In this document: one piece after another, positions 24,081 to 30,215 of the stretch
Layout of the letters: the number at the start of each line of letters is the position of its first letter
Numbering within the stretch: the stretch's first letter is position 1
From: Scybalocola_A sp900557175
GTDB taxonomy: Bacteria; Bacillota; Clostridia; Lachnospirales; Lachnospiraceae
Assembly: GCA_937890745.1 (NCBI GenBank)
Contig: CALADH010000037.1
Location: 1-44,430 of the forward strand
DNA length: 44,430 bases
Direction: 5' to 3'
Program-made: the position numbers and the translations under genes
Notes under the pieces: model-generated
What the model saw: the letters and a program-made list of their open reading frames with translations, nothing else
What the model was told of the DNA's origin: nothing
Database searches by the model: none

Positions 24081-25754
24081 ATGTCAGAAACAAAGCTTAC
24101 ATATACAGCCGAATCCGGTGTTTCCGGAAAATTTGTGGAAACAGCCTTTGATGAAAAAGGTATTCTTGCAGGCATCCGCTTCAATCACGAAGATGATTAT
24201 AATTTTGCCTTCGATACCGTCGATGCCATCGCAGCAAAAGCACCGGATAAGGAAGCTATGATTTACGTATCAAACGCTAAAGAGGAAAGACGTTTTACAT
24301 TCGGCGATATGAGCCGTTATTCTTCCCAGACAGCGCATTATTTTAAATCTCTAGGTATCAAAAAAGGCGACCGCGTCATGCTTGTCTTAAAACGGCACTA
24401 CCAGTTCTGGTTTTCCATTCTGGCGCTCCATAAAATCGGCGCAATCGTTATTCCTGCGACAAACCTTTTAGTTAAACAGGATTTTGTCTACCGCTTCAAC
24501 GCCGCCGACGTCAGTGCCATCGTATGTACTTCTGACGGCAATGTTTCAGATTATGCCGACGAAGCTGCCGAAGAATGTCCGCAGCTGAAAACAAAGATTA
24601 TTGTCGGCACGCCAAAGGAAGGCTGGCATGATTTTAACAGCGAATTTTCATCCTTCCCGGAAGTTTTTGAACGCCCTGAAGGCGAAGAAGCTGCCAAAGG
24701 CAACGATACGATGCTGATGTTTTTTACATCCGGCACAACCGCCTACCCAAAAATTGCAGCCCACAACTTTAAATATCCGCTCGGTCATTTTATTACAGCA
24801 AAATACTGGCACAATGTTGATCCGGACGGCATTCACTTTACAATTTCCGATACAGGCTGGGGCAAGGCGCTCTGGGGCAAGCTTTACGGTCAATGGATGT
24901 GTGAGGCATGTATTTTTACTTATGATTTCAACAACTTTGAACCAAAAGATATTTTATCTATGTTTGAAAAATATCACATTACGACTTTCTGTGCACCACC
25001 GACAATGTACCGTTTTATTATAAAGCTGGATATGTCCAAATATGATTTATCCGCCCTGAAATACGTTACTGTTGCCGGAGAGGCCTTAAATCCTGAAGTA
25101 TTCAACCGTTTCTATGAAGCGACGGGTTTAAAACTGATGGAAGGCTTCGGCCAGACAGAGACAACACTGACGATTGCCAATCTCAGAGGCATGGAGCCAA
25201 AACCGGGCTCTATGGGCAAGCCATCACCGCTTTATGATATTGACATCCAGCGCCCTGACGGTACAAGTACCGATACCGGTGAAACAGGCGAAATTGTCAT
25301 CCGCACAAAAGAACATATTCCAAACGGACTTTTTACAGGCTATTACAATGATGAGGAAAAGACAACGGCCGCATGGCACGACGGCTATTACCATACAGGC
25401 GACACCGCCTACAAAGACGAGGACGGCTATTACTGGTATGTCGGCCGCGTTGACGACCTGATTAAATCCGCCGGCTACCGCATCGGGCCTTTCGAGATTG
25501 AAAATGTCATTATGGAGTTACCGTATGTCCTTGAATGTGCCGTCACTGCACCGCCGGACGCAACACGCGGTCAGACAATCAAGGCAACGATTGTTCTTAC
25601 TGAGGGCACAGAAGCTTCTCCGAAGCTGAAGCACGAAATTCTCGCCTATGTCCGCAAAAATATGGCTGCCTACAAATGGCCGAAAATTATAGAATTTACA
25701 AAAGAACTGCCGAAAACCATCAGTGGTAAAATACGCCGCGTGGAGATTAGGTAA
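24081..25754 (+). CDS. AMP-forming acyl-CoA synthetase (acetyl/medium-chain type)
   Basis: A 557-residue ANL-superfamily ligase that activates a carboxylic acid to acyl-AMP and then acyl-CoA. The P-loop-like motif TSGTTAYPK is at residues 216-224. EGFGQTET (A5), YHTGDTAYKDEDGYYWYVGRVDD (A7/A8), SAGYRIGPFEIE and the C-terminal ELPKTISGKIRR with catalytic K550 (A10) follow. The sequence style is that of acetyl/propionyl or medium-chain (ACSM-like) synthetases; the exact acid cannot be read by eye. I chose ATG 24081 because AAAGGAGG is 9 nt upstream; an in-frame ATG at 24048 overlaps the -10 box. It is monocistronic, convergent with rplL, and ends in an unusual long-loop hairpin. Confidence 0.9.
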   Translation: MSETKLTYTAESGVSGKFVETAFDEKGILAGIRFNHEDDYNFAFDTVDAIAAKAPDKEAMIYVSNAKEERRFTFGDMSRYSSQTAHYFKSLGIKKGDRVMLVLKRHYQFWFSILALHKIGAIVIPATNLLVKQDFVYRFNAADVSAIVCTSDGNVSDYADEAAEECPQLKTKIIVGTPKEGWHDFNSEFSSFPEVFERPEGEEAAKGNDTMLMFFTSGTTAYPKIAAHNFKYPLGHFITAKYWHNVDPDGIHFTISDTGWGKALWGKLYGQWMCEACIFTYDFNNFEPKDILSMFEKYHITTFCAPPTMYRFIIKLDMSKYDLSALKYVTVAGEALNPEVFNRFYEATGLKLMEGFGQTETTLTIANLRGMEPKPGSMGKPSPLYDIDIQRPDGTSTDTGETGEIVIRTKEHIPNGLFTGYYNDEEKTTAAWHDGYYHTGDTAYKDEDGYYWYVGRVDDLIKSAGYRIGPFEIENVIMELPYVLECAVTAPPDATRGQTIKATIVLTEGTEASPKLKHEILAYVRKNMAAYKWPKIIEFTKELPKTISGKIRRVEIR

Positions 25755-25762
25755 AATTACAG

Positions 25763-25836
25763 GGCCGCGAAGCCGCTATGAATTCGCTAGCGTTGCTAAA
25801 AATGCACGCTGCGCAAATTATAGCGGTTTCGCGGCC
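25763..25836. repeat. Long-loop hairpin after the acyl-CoA synthetase gene (terminator-like, conserved loop)
   Basis: A 17-bp stem (25763-25779 with 25820-25836; GGCCGCGAAGCCGCTAT and its complement with one G-U) encloses a 40-nt loop. A short T-rich run follows on the plus strand. The loop contains TGCTAAAAATGCACGCTGC, nearly identical to the loop of the hairpin after ddh (44199-44272), although the stems are unrelated. A shorter version (GCTAAAATGCACGCTG) lies at 25943-25958. It probably ends the acyl-CoA synthetase transcript. Confidence 0.75.
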
Positions 25837-25956
25837 TTATTTGCAGCATTGCTAACTTATATGCTGCGCAATTTATAGGCGCCCCTCGGCTGTCTTTGGG
25901 AACGTCCGTGTACCGATTCTCCCCTCGGCTTTTGCCTGCGCTGCTAAAATGCACGC
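25837..25956. other. Intergenic DNA between two terminator-like hairpins
   Basis: Holds a weak hairpin (GCAGCAT/ATGCTGC, about 25844-25867), two occurrences of CCCCTCGGCT (about 25882 and 25922) and a partial copy of the loop motif found at 25794 and 44230 (about 25943-25958). No gene is visible. It looks like accumulated repeat debris between the convergent genes. Confidence 0.5.
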
Positions 25957-26004
25957 TGTGCAATTAAAAAGCTCCGCGGTTTCCCACGGAGCTTTTATTG
26001 CACA
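25957..26004 (-). terminator. Terminator of the rplJ-rplL transcript
   Basis: AAAAGCTCCG (25967-25976) pairs with CGGAGCTTTT (25987-25996), and the pairing extends outward through TGTGCAAT/ATTGCACA. On the minus strand the stem ends in five Ts. It begins 11 nt after the rplL stop, so transcription of the ribosomal cluster ends here. Confidence 0.9.
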
Positions 26005-26014
26005 CATCACACAA

Positions 26015-26389
26015 TTATTTAACTGTAACTTTAGCGCCTTCAGCTTCGAATTTAGCTTTGATTTCATCAGCTTCTTCTTTGCTAACTGCTTCTTTGATTA
26101 CCTTTGGAGCGTTGTCTACAGCTTCTTTAGCTTCTTTTAAGCCAAGACCTGTTAACTCACGAACAACTTTGATAACCTTAACCTTGTTAGGACCTACTTC
26201 TGTAAGCTCAACGTCGAATTCTGTCTTTTCTTCTGCTGCTGCGCCAGCGCCTTCAGCTGCTGCTACAACAACACCTGCTGCTGCAGATACACCAAATTCT
26301 TCTTCACATGCTTTTACTAATTCGTTTAATTCTAATACGGATAATTCTTTAATAGCTTCAATAAATTCAGCTGTTGTTAATTTTGCCAT
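26015..26389 (-). CDS. rplL: Ribosomal protein bL12 (L7/L12)
   Basis: A 124-residue acidic stalk protein of the 50S subunit that recruits translational GTPases. The N-terminal dimer domain MAKLTTAEFIEAIKELSVLE is followed by an Ala/Gly/Glu-rich hinge (about 38-52) and the globular C-terminal domain with KTEFDVELTEVG, VIKVVRELTGLGLKEAKEAV and KFEAEGAKVTVK. It is 31 nt downstream of rplJ. It is the last gene of the cluster and is followed by a terminator rather than rpoB. Confidence 0.97.
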   Translation of the reverse strand: MAKLTTAEFIEAIKELSVLELNELVKACEEEFGVSAAAGVVVAAAEGAGAAAEEKTEFDVELTEVGPNKVKVIKVVRELTGLGLKEAKEAVDNAPKVIKEAVSKEEADEIKAKFEAEGAKVTVK

Positions 26390-26420
26390 TTTAATTTACC
26401 TCCAATTTTCTTATTAATAA

Positions 26421-26912
26421 TTATTCTGCGCTCTGGCTTTCAGCAATCTGCTTAATAACACGAGCAAAGTTTGCGATAGGTGACTGGATACTTCCAAGCA
26501 ATTTTCCAAGAAGTACTTCTCTTGATGGGATTGTAGCGATAACTTTGATCATCTTCTCATCGTAGAATGTACCTGCAACAACACCGCCCTTGAACTCAAG
26601 GTTTGGCATCTCTTTTGCAGATGTGTTCAGGATTCTTGCTGGTGCTGTAGCATCCTCTTTGCTTACTGCAATCGCTGTAGGGCCTTCTAACAGGTCTGCA
26701 AGCGGTTCAAATTCTGTACCTTCAATCGCACGTTTAATTAAAGTATTTTTGTATACCTTATAAGTAACATTGCCTTCTCTTAAAGACTTACGAAGCTTTG
26801 TATCTTCTTCAACTGTCAGACCACGGTAGTCTACTAATACCATTGCCTGAGCGCCGTCTAACAATGCTTTAATCTCGTCAACGACTGGCTGTTTTAATTC
26901 TACTTTTGCCAC
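26421..26912 (-). CDS. rplJ: Ribosomal protein uL10
   Basis: A 163-residue stalk base protein that anchors L7/L12 dimers to 23S rRNA. MAKVELKQPVVDEIKALL, MVLVDYRGLTVEEDTKLRK and YKVYKNTLIKRAIEG are characteristic of L10, and the C-terminal helix that binds L12 ends in ARVIKQIAESQ. The start codon is GTG at 26912 with AAGGAGG 9 nt upstream. It has its own consensus promoter and an L10-type leader, so rplJL can be regulated apart from rplKA. Confidence 0.96.
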   Translation of the reverse strand: MAKVELKQPVVDEIKALLDGAQAMVLVDYRGLTVEEDTKLRKSLREGNVTYKVYKNTLIKRAIEGTEFEPLADLLEGPTAIAVSKEDATAPARILNTSAKEMPNLEFKGGVVAGTFYDEKMIKVIATIPSREVLLGKLLGSIQSPIANFARVIKQIAESQSAE

Positions 26913-26944
26913 TTTGGTGCACCTCCTTAAATAATAATGTGATG

Positions 26945-27092
26945 TACCGCCAAAAAAACTCTCTGTGTATGCACACAGAGAGTCTCTAAAATCTTATAAG
27001 TCAGTGCTCACTAAAGAGCTCGCTTATATCTTCCTCGGTAGGCGTTTTCTCCTTATGCCTTGCGGCACCTACTGTCTCTGGCAGCATTCGCT
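26945..27092 (-). ncRNA. L10 leader (ribosomal protein autoregulatory 5' UTR)
   Basis: The transcribed leader of rplJL contains the sequence around TGCCGCAAGGCATAAGGAG and CGCCTACCGAGG that resembles the L10-L12 binding leader, followed by a perfect 11-bp terminator hairpin (ACTCTCTGTGT at 26958-26968 with 26973-26983) and seven Ts. In this family excess L10-L12 complex binds the leader and favours termination. I recognise the leader by motif and position, not by a covariance search. Confidence 0.8.
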
Positions 27093-27097
27093 TTGCT

Positions 27098-27126
27098 ATT
27101 ATAGCATGATATATATCGGTTGTCAA
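27098..27126 (-). promoter_or_regulatory. Consensus promoter of rplJ-rplL
   Basis: On the minus strand TTGACA (27121-27126) and TATAAT (27098-27103) are both perfect, separated by exactly 17 nt. It lies directly downstream of the rplA stop. Confidence 0.93.
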
Positions 27127-27143
27127 TCATAAACCGCAGTTTT

Positions 27144-27836
27144 TTATGCAAACTGTGTTGGGTTTAATTTCACACCAGGTCCCATTGTAGAAGTTACTGT
27201 AACACTTCTTAAATACTGACCCTTTGCAGCTGACGGTTTCGCCTTAATGATTGCACCCATTAATGTATGGAAGTTGTCCGCTAACTGTTCTTCTGTAAAT
27301 GATGCTTTACCGACAGGCACATGGATAATGTTTGTCTTGTCGAGTCTGTACTCAATCTTACCTGCTTTAATATCGTTGACAGCTTTTGTAACGTCCATTG
27401 TTACTGTACCAGCCTTAGGGTTTGGCATTAAGCCCTTAGGTCCGAGGATACGTCCTAAACGGCCTACAACACCCATCATGTCAGGTGTAGCAACAACAAC
27501 GTCGAAATCAAGCCATCCTTCGTTCTGGATTCTTGGCACTAATTCGTCTCCGCCTACGAAATCTGCGCCTGCTGCTTCTGCCTCAGCCACTTTATCGCCT
27601 TTTGCGAAAACTAATACTTTTACTTTCTTACCTGTACCGTGAGGTAATACAACGGCACCACGAACCTGCTGGTCTGCGTGACGTCCGTCAACACCTAAAC
27701 GGATATGTGCTTCAACTGTTTCATCAAACTTTGCACTTGCTGATTTCTTAACAAGCGCAACTGCGTCTGCAACGCTGTAAAGGCTTGCGCGGTCTACTAA
27801 CTTTGCCGCCTCTGCATATCTTTTACCTTTTTTCAT
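27144..27836 (-). CDS. rplA: Ribosomal protein uL1
   Basis: A 230-residue protein of the L1 stalk of the 50S subunit and a translational autorepressor of its own operon. MKKGKRYAEAAKLVDRASLYS, the RNA-binding blocks FDETVEAHIRLGVDGRHADQQVRG and LMPNPKAGTVT, and the C-terminal SVTVTSTMGPGVKLNPTQ are typical. I chose ATG 27836 because AAGGAGG precedes it; the longer frame upstream is the L1-site region. It follows rplK after 68 nt that contain a probable L1-binding hairpin. Confidence 0.96.
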   Translation of the reverse strand: MKKGKRYAEAAKLVDRASLYSVADAVALVKKSASAKFDETVEAHIRLGVDGRHADQQVRGAVVLPHGTGKKVKVLVFAKGDKVAEAEAAGADFVGGDELVPRIQNEGWLDFDVVVATPDMMGVVGRLGRILGPKGLMPNPKAGTVTMDVTKAVNDIKAGKIEYRLDKTNIIHVPVGKASFTEEQLADNFHTLMGAIIKAKPSAAKGQYLRSVTVTSTMGPGVKLNPTQFA

Positions 27837-27852
27837 TATAAAAATCCTCCTT

Positions 27853-27880
27853 GTGGTCATATCGGGAGCTACCCTCCCAC
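27853..27880 (-). promoter_or_regulatory. Probable ribosomal protein L1 binding hairpin before rplA
   Basis: The mRNA reads GUGGGAGGG, then UAGC, UCCCG and AUAUGACCAC. The outer GUGG/CCAC and inner GGGA/UCCC helices are separated by an asymmetric internal loop. The same design occurs before rplK (28354-28380). It sits just upstream of the rplA ribosome site, where L1 binding would block translation. The name rests on recalled similarity to L1 targets and on position. Confidence 0.65.
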
Positions 27881-27904
27881 TTGTATGAAACAATATACGG
27901 GTAA

Positions 27905-28330
27905 TTAGTCTTCTACTGTGATACCCATACTTCTAGCTGTACCAGCGATCATGCTCATAGCAGCTTCGATACTTGCAGCATTTAAGTCAGGCATCTTTAA
28001 TTCAGCGATTTTCTGAACTTCTGCCTTTGAAATCTTAGCTACCTTTGTCTTGTTAGGTACTGCTGAACCTGAATCAATCTTGCAGGCTTTCTTTAATAAT
28101 ACTGCTGCCGGCGGAGTCTTTGTGATGAAGCTGAAGCTTCTGTCATTGTAAACTGTGATGACAACAGGGATGATCATACCTGCCTGATCTGCTGTTCTTG
28201 CGTTGAATTCTTTTGTAAACTGTACGATATTAACACCGTGCTGTCCTAATGCAGGACCAACTGGTGGTGCTGGTGTTGCCTTACCAGCAGGGATCTGTAA
28301 TTTAATATATCCTGTTACTTTCTTTGCCAT
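27905..28330 (-). CDS. rplK: Ribosomal protein uL11
   Basis: A 141-residue protein of the GTPase-associated centre of the 50S subunit. The N-terminal domain has YIKLQIPAGKATPAPPVGPALGQHGVNI with the conserved proline-rich hinge. The RNA-binding C-terminal domain ends GTARSMGITVED. AGGAGGTG precedes the ATG. It follows nusG after 80 nt that contain a probable L1-binding hairpin. Confidence 0.97.
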   Translation of the reverse strand: MAKKVTGYIKLQIPAGKATPAPPVGPALGQHGVNIVQFTKEFNARTADQAGMIIPVVITVYNDRSFSFITKTPPAAVLLKKACKIDSGSAVPNKTKVAKISKAEVQKIAELKMPDLNAASIEAAMSMIAGTARSMGITVED

Positions 28331-28353
28331 GATTTAGGCACCTCCTGAATATT

Positions 28354-28380
28354 GTGGTAATGCGGGAATGTCCCTCCCAC
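28354..28380 (-). promoter_or_regulatory. Probable ribosomal protein L1 binding hairpin before rplK
   Basis: The mRNA reads GUGGGAGGG, then ACAU, UCCCG and CAUUACCAC, the same two-helix/internal-loop plan as the copy before rplA. A further small hairpin (GTCTGT/ACAGAC, about 28382-28398) lies just upstream of it in the message. Confidence 0.65.
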
Positions 28381-28410
28381 CGTCTGTACGATACAGACTG
28401 TTGATAAATG

Positions 28411-28929
28411 TTACATTTTTCTGATATCTAAGAAACTAATGTCTTCTACGGCTGTCTCACGGCCAAACATATCGACGCCGATAGTCACCGTCGCCTTATT
28501 CATGTTAATCGCTCTGATCTGTCCAACCGTATCTTTCCATGCACCGGCAATAACCTGTACCTCATCACCGATTTCAAGATCAATTTCGACCTCCGGCGGC
28601 TGAATACCCATACGGGCCATCTCATCCTCCGTCAGCGGCACTGGTTTTGACTCCGGACCTACAAAGCCCGTCACACCTCTTGTATTCCGCACAACATACC
28701 ATGTTTCTTCATTCATATCCATGTGAAGAAGCACGTAGCCCGGAAACATCTTCTTCTGAGATGTTTTCTTCTGACCGTTTTTAATTTCCACAACATCCTG
28801 CAGCGGAACTTCAACGCTCAGAATCTGGTCTTCAAGGTGAAGATTCTGGATTGATTTCTCGATATTCGCTTTGACTTTTTTCTCATAGCCCGAATAAGTA
28901 TGCACTACATACCATTTAATATCTGCCAT
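28411..28929 (-). CDS. nusG: Transcription termination/antitermination factor NusG
   Basis: A 172-residue elongation factor that binds RNA polymerase and couples it to Rho or the ribosome. The NGN domain includes WYVVHTYSGYEKKVKANIE, MFPGYVLLHMDM and VRNTRGVTGFVGP. The C-terminal KOW domain has EIGDEVQVIAGAWKDTVGQI. It lies between secE (14 nt upstream) and rplK, the standard order. Confidence 0.97.
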   Translation of the reverse strand: MADIKWYVVHTYSGYEKKVKANIEKSIQNLHLEDQILSVEVPLQDVVEIKNGQKKTSQKKMFPGYVLLHMDMNEETWYVVRNTRGVTGFVGPESKPVPLTEDEMARMGIQPPEVEIDLEIGDEVQVIAGAWKDTVGQIRAINMNKATVTIGVDMFGRETAVEDISFLDIRKM

Positions 28930-28943
28930 ACTCTCATCCTTTC

Positions 28944-29147
28944 CTACAGTGAAATAAGAAAGTTAATGCCATACTCGAAAATTAAATCAAGCACCGCAAT
29001 AATAACACCAAGAATTACGGATAATATCACGACTGCTGTTGTCTTTCTTCCAACAGTCTGTTTGTCAGGCCAGATTATTTTCTTAAATTCGGCCTTGATT
29101 CCGGCGAATTTAGAAGGCTTTTTTGCCTTTGCGGCTGTCTCACCCAT
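28944..29147 (-). CDS. secE: Preprotein translocase subunit SecE
   Basis: A 67-residue single-spanning clamp subunit of SecYEG. A Lys/Ala-rich cytoplasmic N-terminus precedes FAGIKAEFKKIIWPDKQTVG, the conserved amphipathic helix with the W-P signature, and one membrane helix (about 37-61, TAVVILSVILGVIIAVLDLI). I chose ATG 29147 (MGETAAKA) because AAGGAG is 7 nt upstream. Located between rpmG and nusG as usual. Confidence 0.95.
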   Translation of the reverse strand: MGETAAKAKKPSKFAGIKAEFKKIIWPDKQTVGRKTTAVVILSVILGVIIAVLDLIFEYGINFLISL

Positions 29148-29170
29148 CTTCTCACTCCTTAACAAACCAA

Positions 29171-29320
29171 TTACTTCGTTTCTTTGTGCATAGTATGCTT
29201 CTTACAGAATCTGCAGTACTTTTTGGTTTCCATTCTGTCCGGATGAGCTTTCTTCTCTTTTGTCATGTTGTAATTACGCTGCTTGCACTCCGTACATGCT
29301 AATGTGATTTTAACGCGCAC
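29171..29320 (-). CDS. rpmG: Ribosomal protein bL33 (zinc type)
   Basis: A 49-residue ribosomal protein. It starts at GTG 29320 (RVKITLACTECKQRNY) with GGAGG 7-8 nt upstream; the longer open frame has no ribosome site before it and would exceed the family length. Two CxxC pairs (C9/C12 and C36/C39) keep the zinc-binding form, as opposed to the cysteine-free form many genomes carry in addition. It is the first gene of the rpmG-secE-nusG-rplK-rplA run. Confidence 0.95.
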   Translation of the reverse strand: MRVKITLACTECKQRNYNMTKEKKAHPDRMETKKYCRFCKKHTMHKETK

Positions 29321-29401
29321 AACTTCCACCTCCGTTAAGTTTAAATTTTTGTTGGTCTCAATTTTAGGCATAAAAAAAAGACCGCTTCCATAGCGCATAT
29401 A

Positions 29402-29431
29402 ACTATAACATATTTATATACTGCTCGTCAA
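29402..29431 (-). promoter_or_regulatory. Promoter of the rpmG-secE-nusG-rplKA operon
   Basis: On the minus strand TTGACG (29426-29431), an 18-nt spacer and TATAGT (29402-29407) fit a sigma-A promoter. It lies within the last codons of pflA, giving a 5' UTR of about 75 nt that contains an eight-T run (about 29373-29380) behind a weak hairpin. Confidence 0.65.
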
Positions 29432-30125
29432 TATATTTTTCTAAAAATTCAATTGCCTGAGGACTGCATTCCGGCACATTTTCAAGCGGAAATCCGATTT
29501 TTAAATTCGCATATTTTGTCAGGCAGAGCTTTTTAAACGGAAGCAGTTCAATCCGTTTAAGCGACGGATAATTTCTGCCAAAAGCATTGAGCGCCTGTAT
29601 TTCTTCTGCACTGTCAGAAAGCCCCGGCACAACAACATGGCGAAACCACAGCGGTGTATTTCTTTGTTTTACAAGCTCAAGAAATGCTTCTACGTGCGAA
29701 AAGCTGCCGCCGCAATATTTTTTATAAGCCTCCTGTGTCATAAACTTGACATCGCAAAGAACAAGGTCTGTATATTCAAGCACCTGATCCGCCTTTTCAA
29801 GATTTCCCATCCCCGATGTATCCAGCGCCGTATGAATTCCCTCGGCCTTAAGTCTCATAAAAAGCTCCCGGCAAAATTCCGGCTGCAAAAGCGGCTCGCC
29901 GCCGGAAACAGTCACACCGCCCCCACGGCTTATAAATGTTTTATACCGCAAAATTTTCTTCACAAGTGTTTCCGTATCAATTTCTTCACCGCCGGTTATC
30001 TCCCACGTCTCAGGATTATGGCAATAAGCACATCGCAGCGGACAGCCCTGCATAAATACAACGCAGCGCACCCCCGGTCCGTCCACCGCACCCATGCTCT
30101 GAAACGCACTGATTTTTCCTTTCAT
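29403..30125 (-). CDS. pflA: Pyruvate formate-lyase activating enzyme
   Basis: A 240-residue radical-SAM enzyme that installs the glycyl radical on PflB under anoxic conditions. The cluster motif C-X3-C-X2-C is C28/C32/C35 in QGCPLRCAYCHNP. GGGVTVSGGEPLLQ and LDTSGMG are the SAM-binding blocks of the family. AAAGGTG precedes the ATG. It follows pflB after 90 nt that fold into a long hairpin. Confidence 0.95.
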   Translation of the reverse strand: MKGKISAFQSMGAVDGPGVRCVVFMQGCPLRCAYCHNPETWEITGGEEIDTETLVKKILRYKTFISRGGGVTVSGGEPLLQPEFCRELFMRLKAEGIHTALDTSGMGNLEKADQVLEYTDLVLCDVKFMTQEAYKKYCGGSFSHVEAFLELVKQRNTPLWFRHVVVPGLSDSAEEIQALNAFGRNYPSLKRIELLPFKKLCLTKYANLKIGFPLENVPECSPQAIEFLEKYIDEQYINML

Positions 30126-30153
30126 AAATTTACACCTTTCTCATCTCACCTTC

Positions 30154-30206
30154 GTTTCCAAGGCCTTGCCCCCGCAGGCTGGCCTGCGGTGCACGGCTTT
30201 TGAAAC
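30154..30206 (-). other. Intercistronic hairpin between pflB and pflA
   Basis: Nested complementary segments GTTTC/GAAAC (30154-30158, 30202-30206), AAGGCC/GGCTTT (30160-30165, 30195-30200) and CCGCAGG/CCTGCGG (30072+100 region: 30172-30178 and 30183-30189) form one long stem with small bulges. There is no T run, so it looks like an RNA-stability or processing element rather than a terminator. Confidence 0.6.
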
Positions 30207-30215
30207 CTTGTATCA

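Noticed and set aside
25755..26014. CRISPR-like array because of repeated motifs in the intergenic region
   Set aside because: The repeats are irregular, differ in length and orientation, and no regular spacers or cas genes are present.
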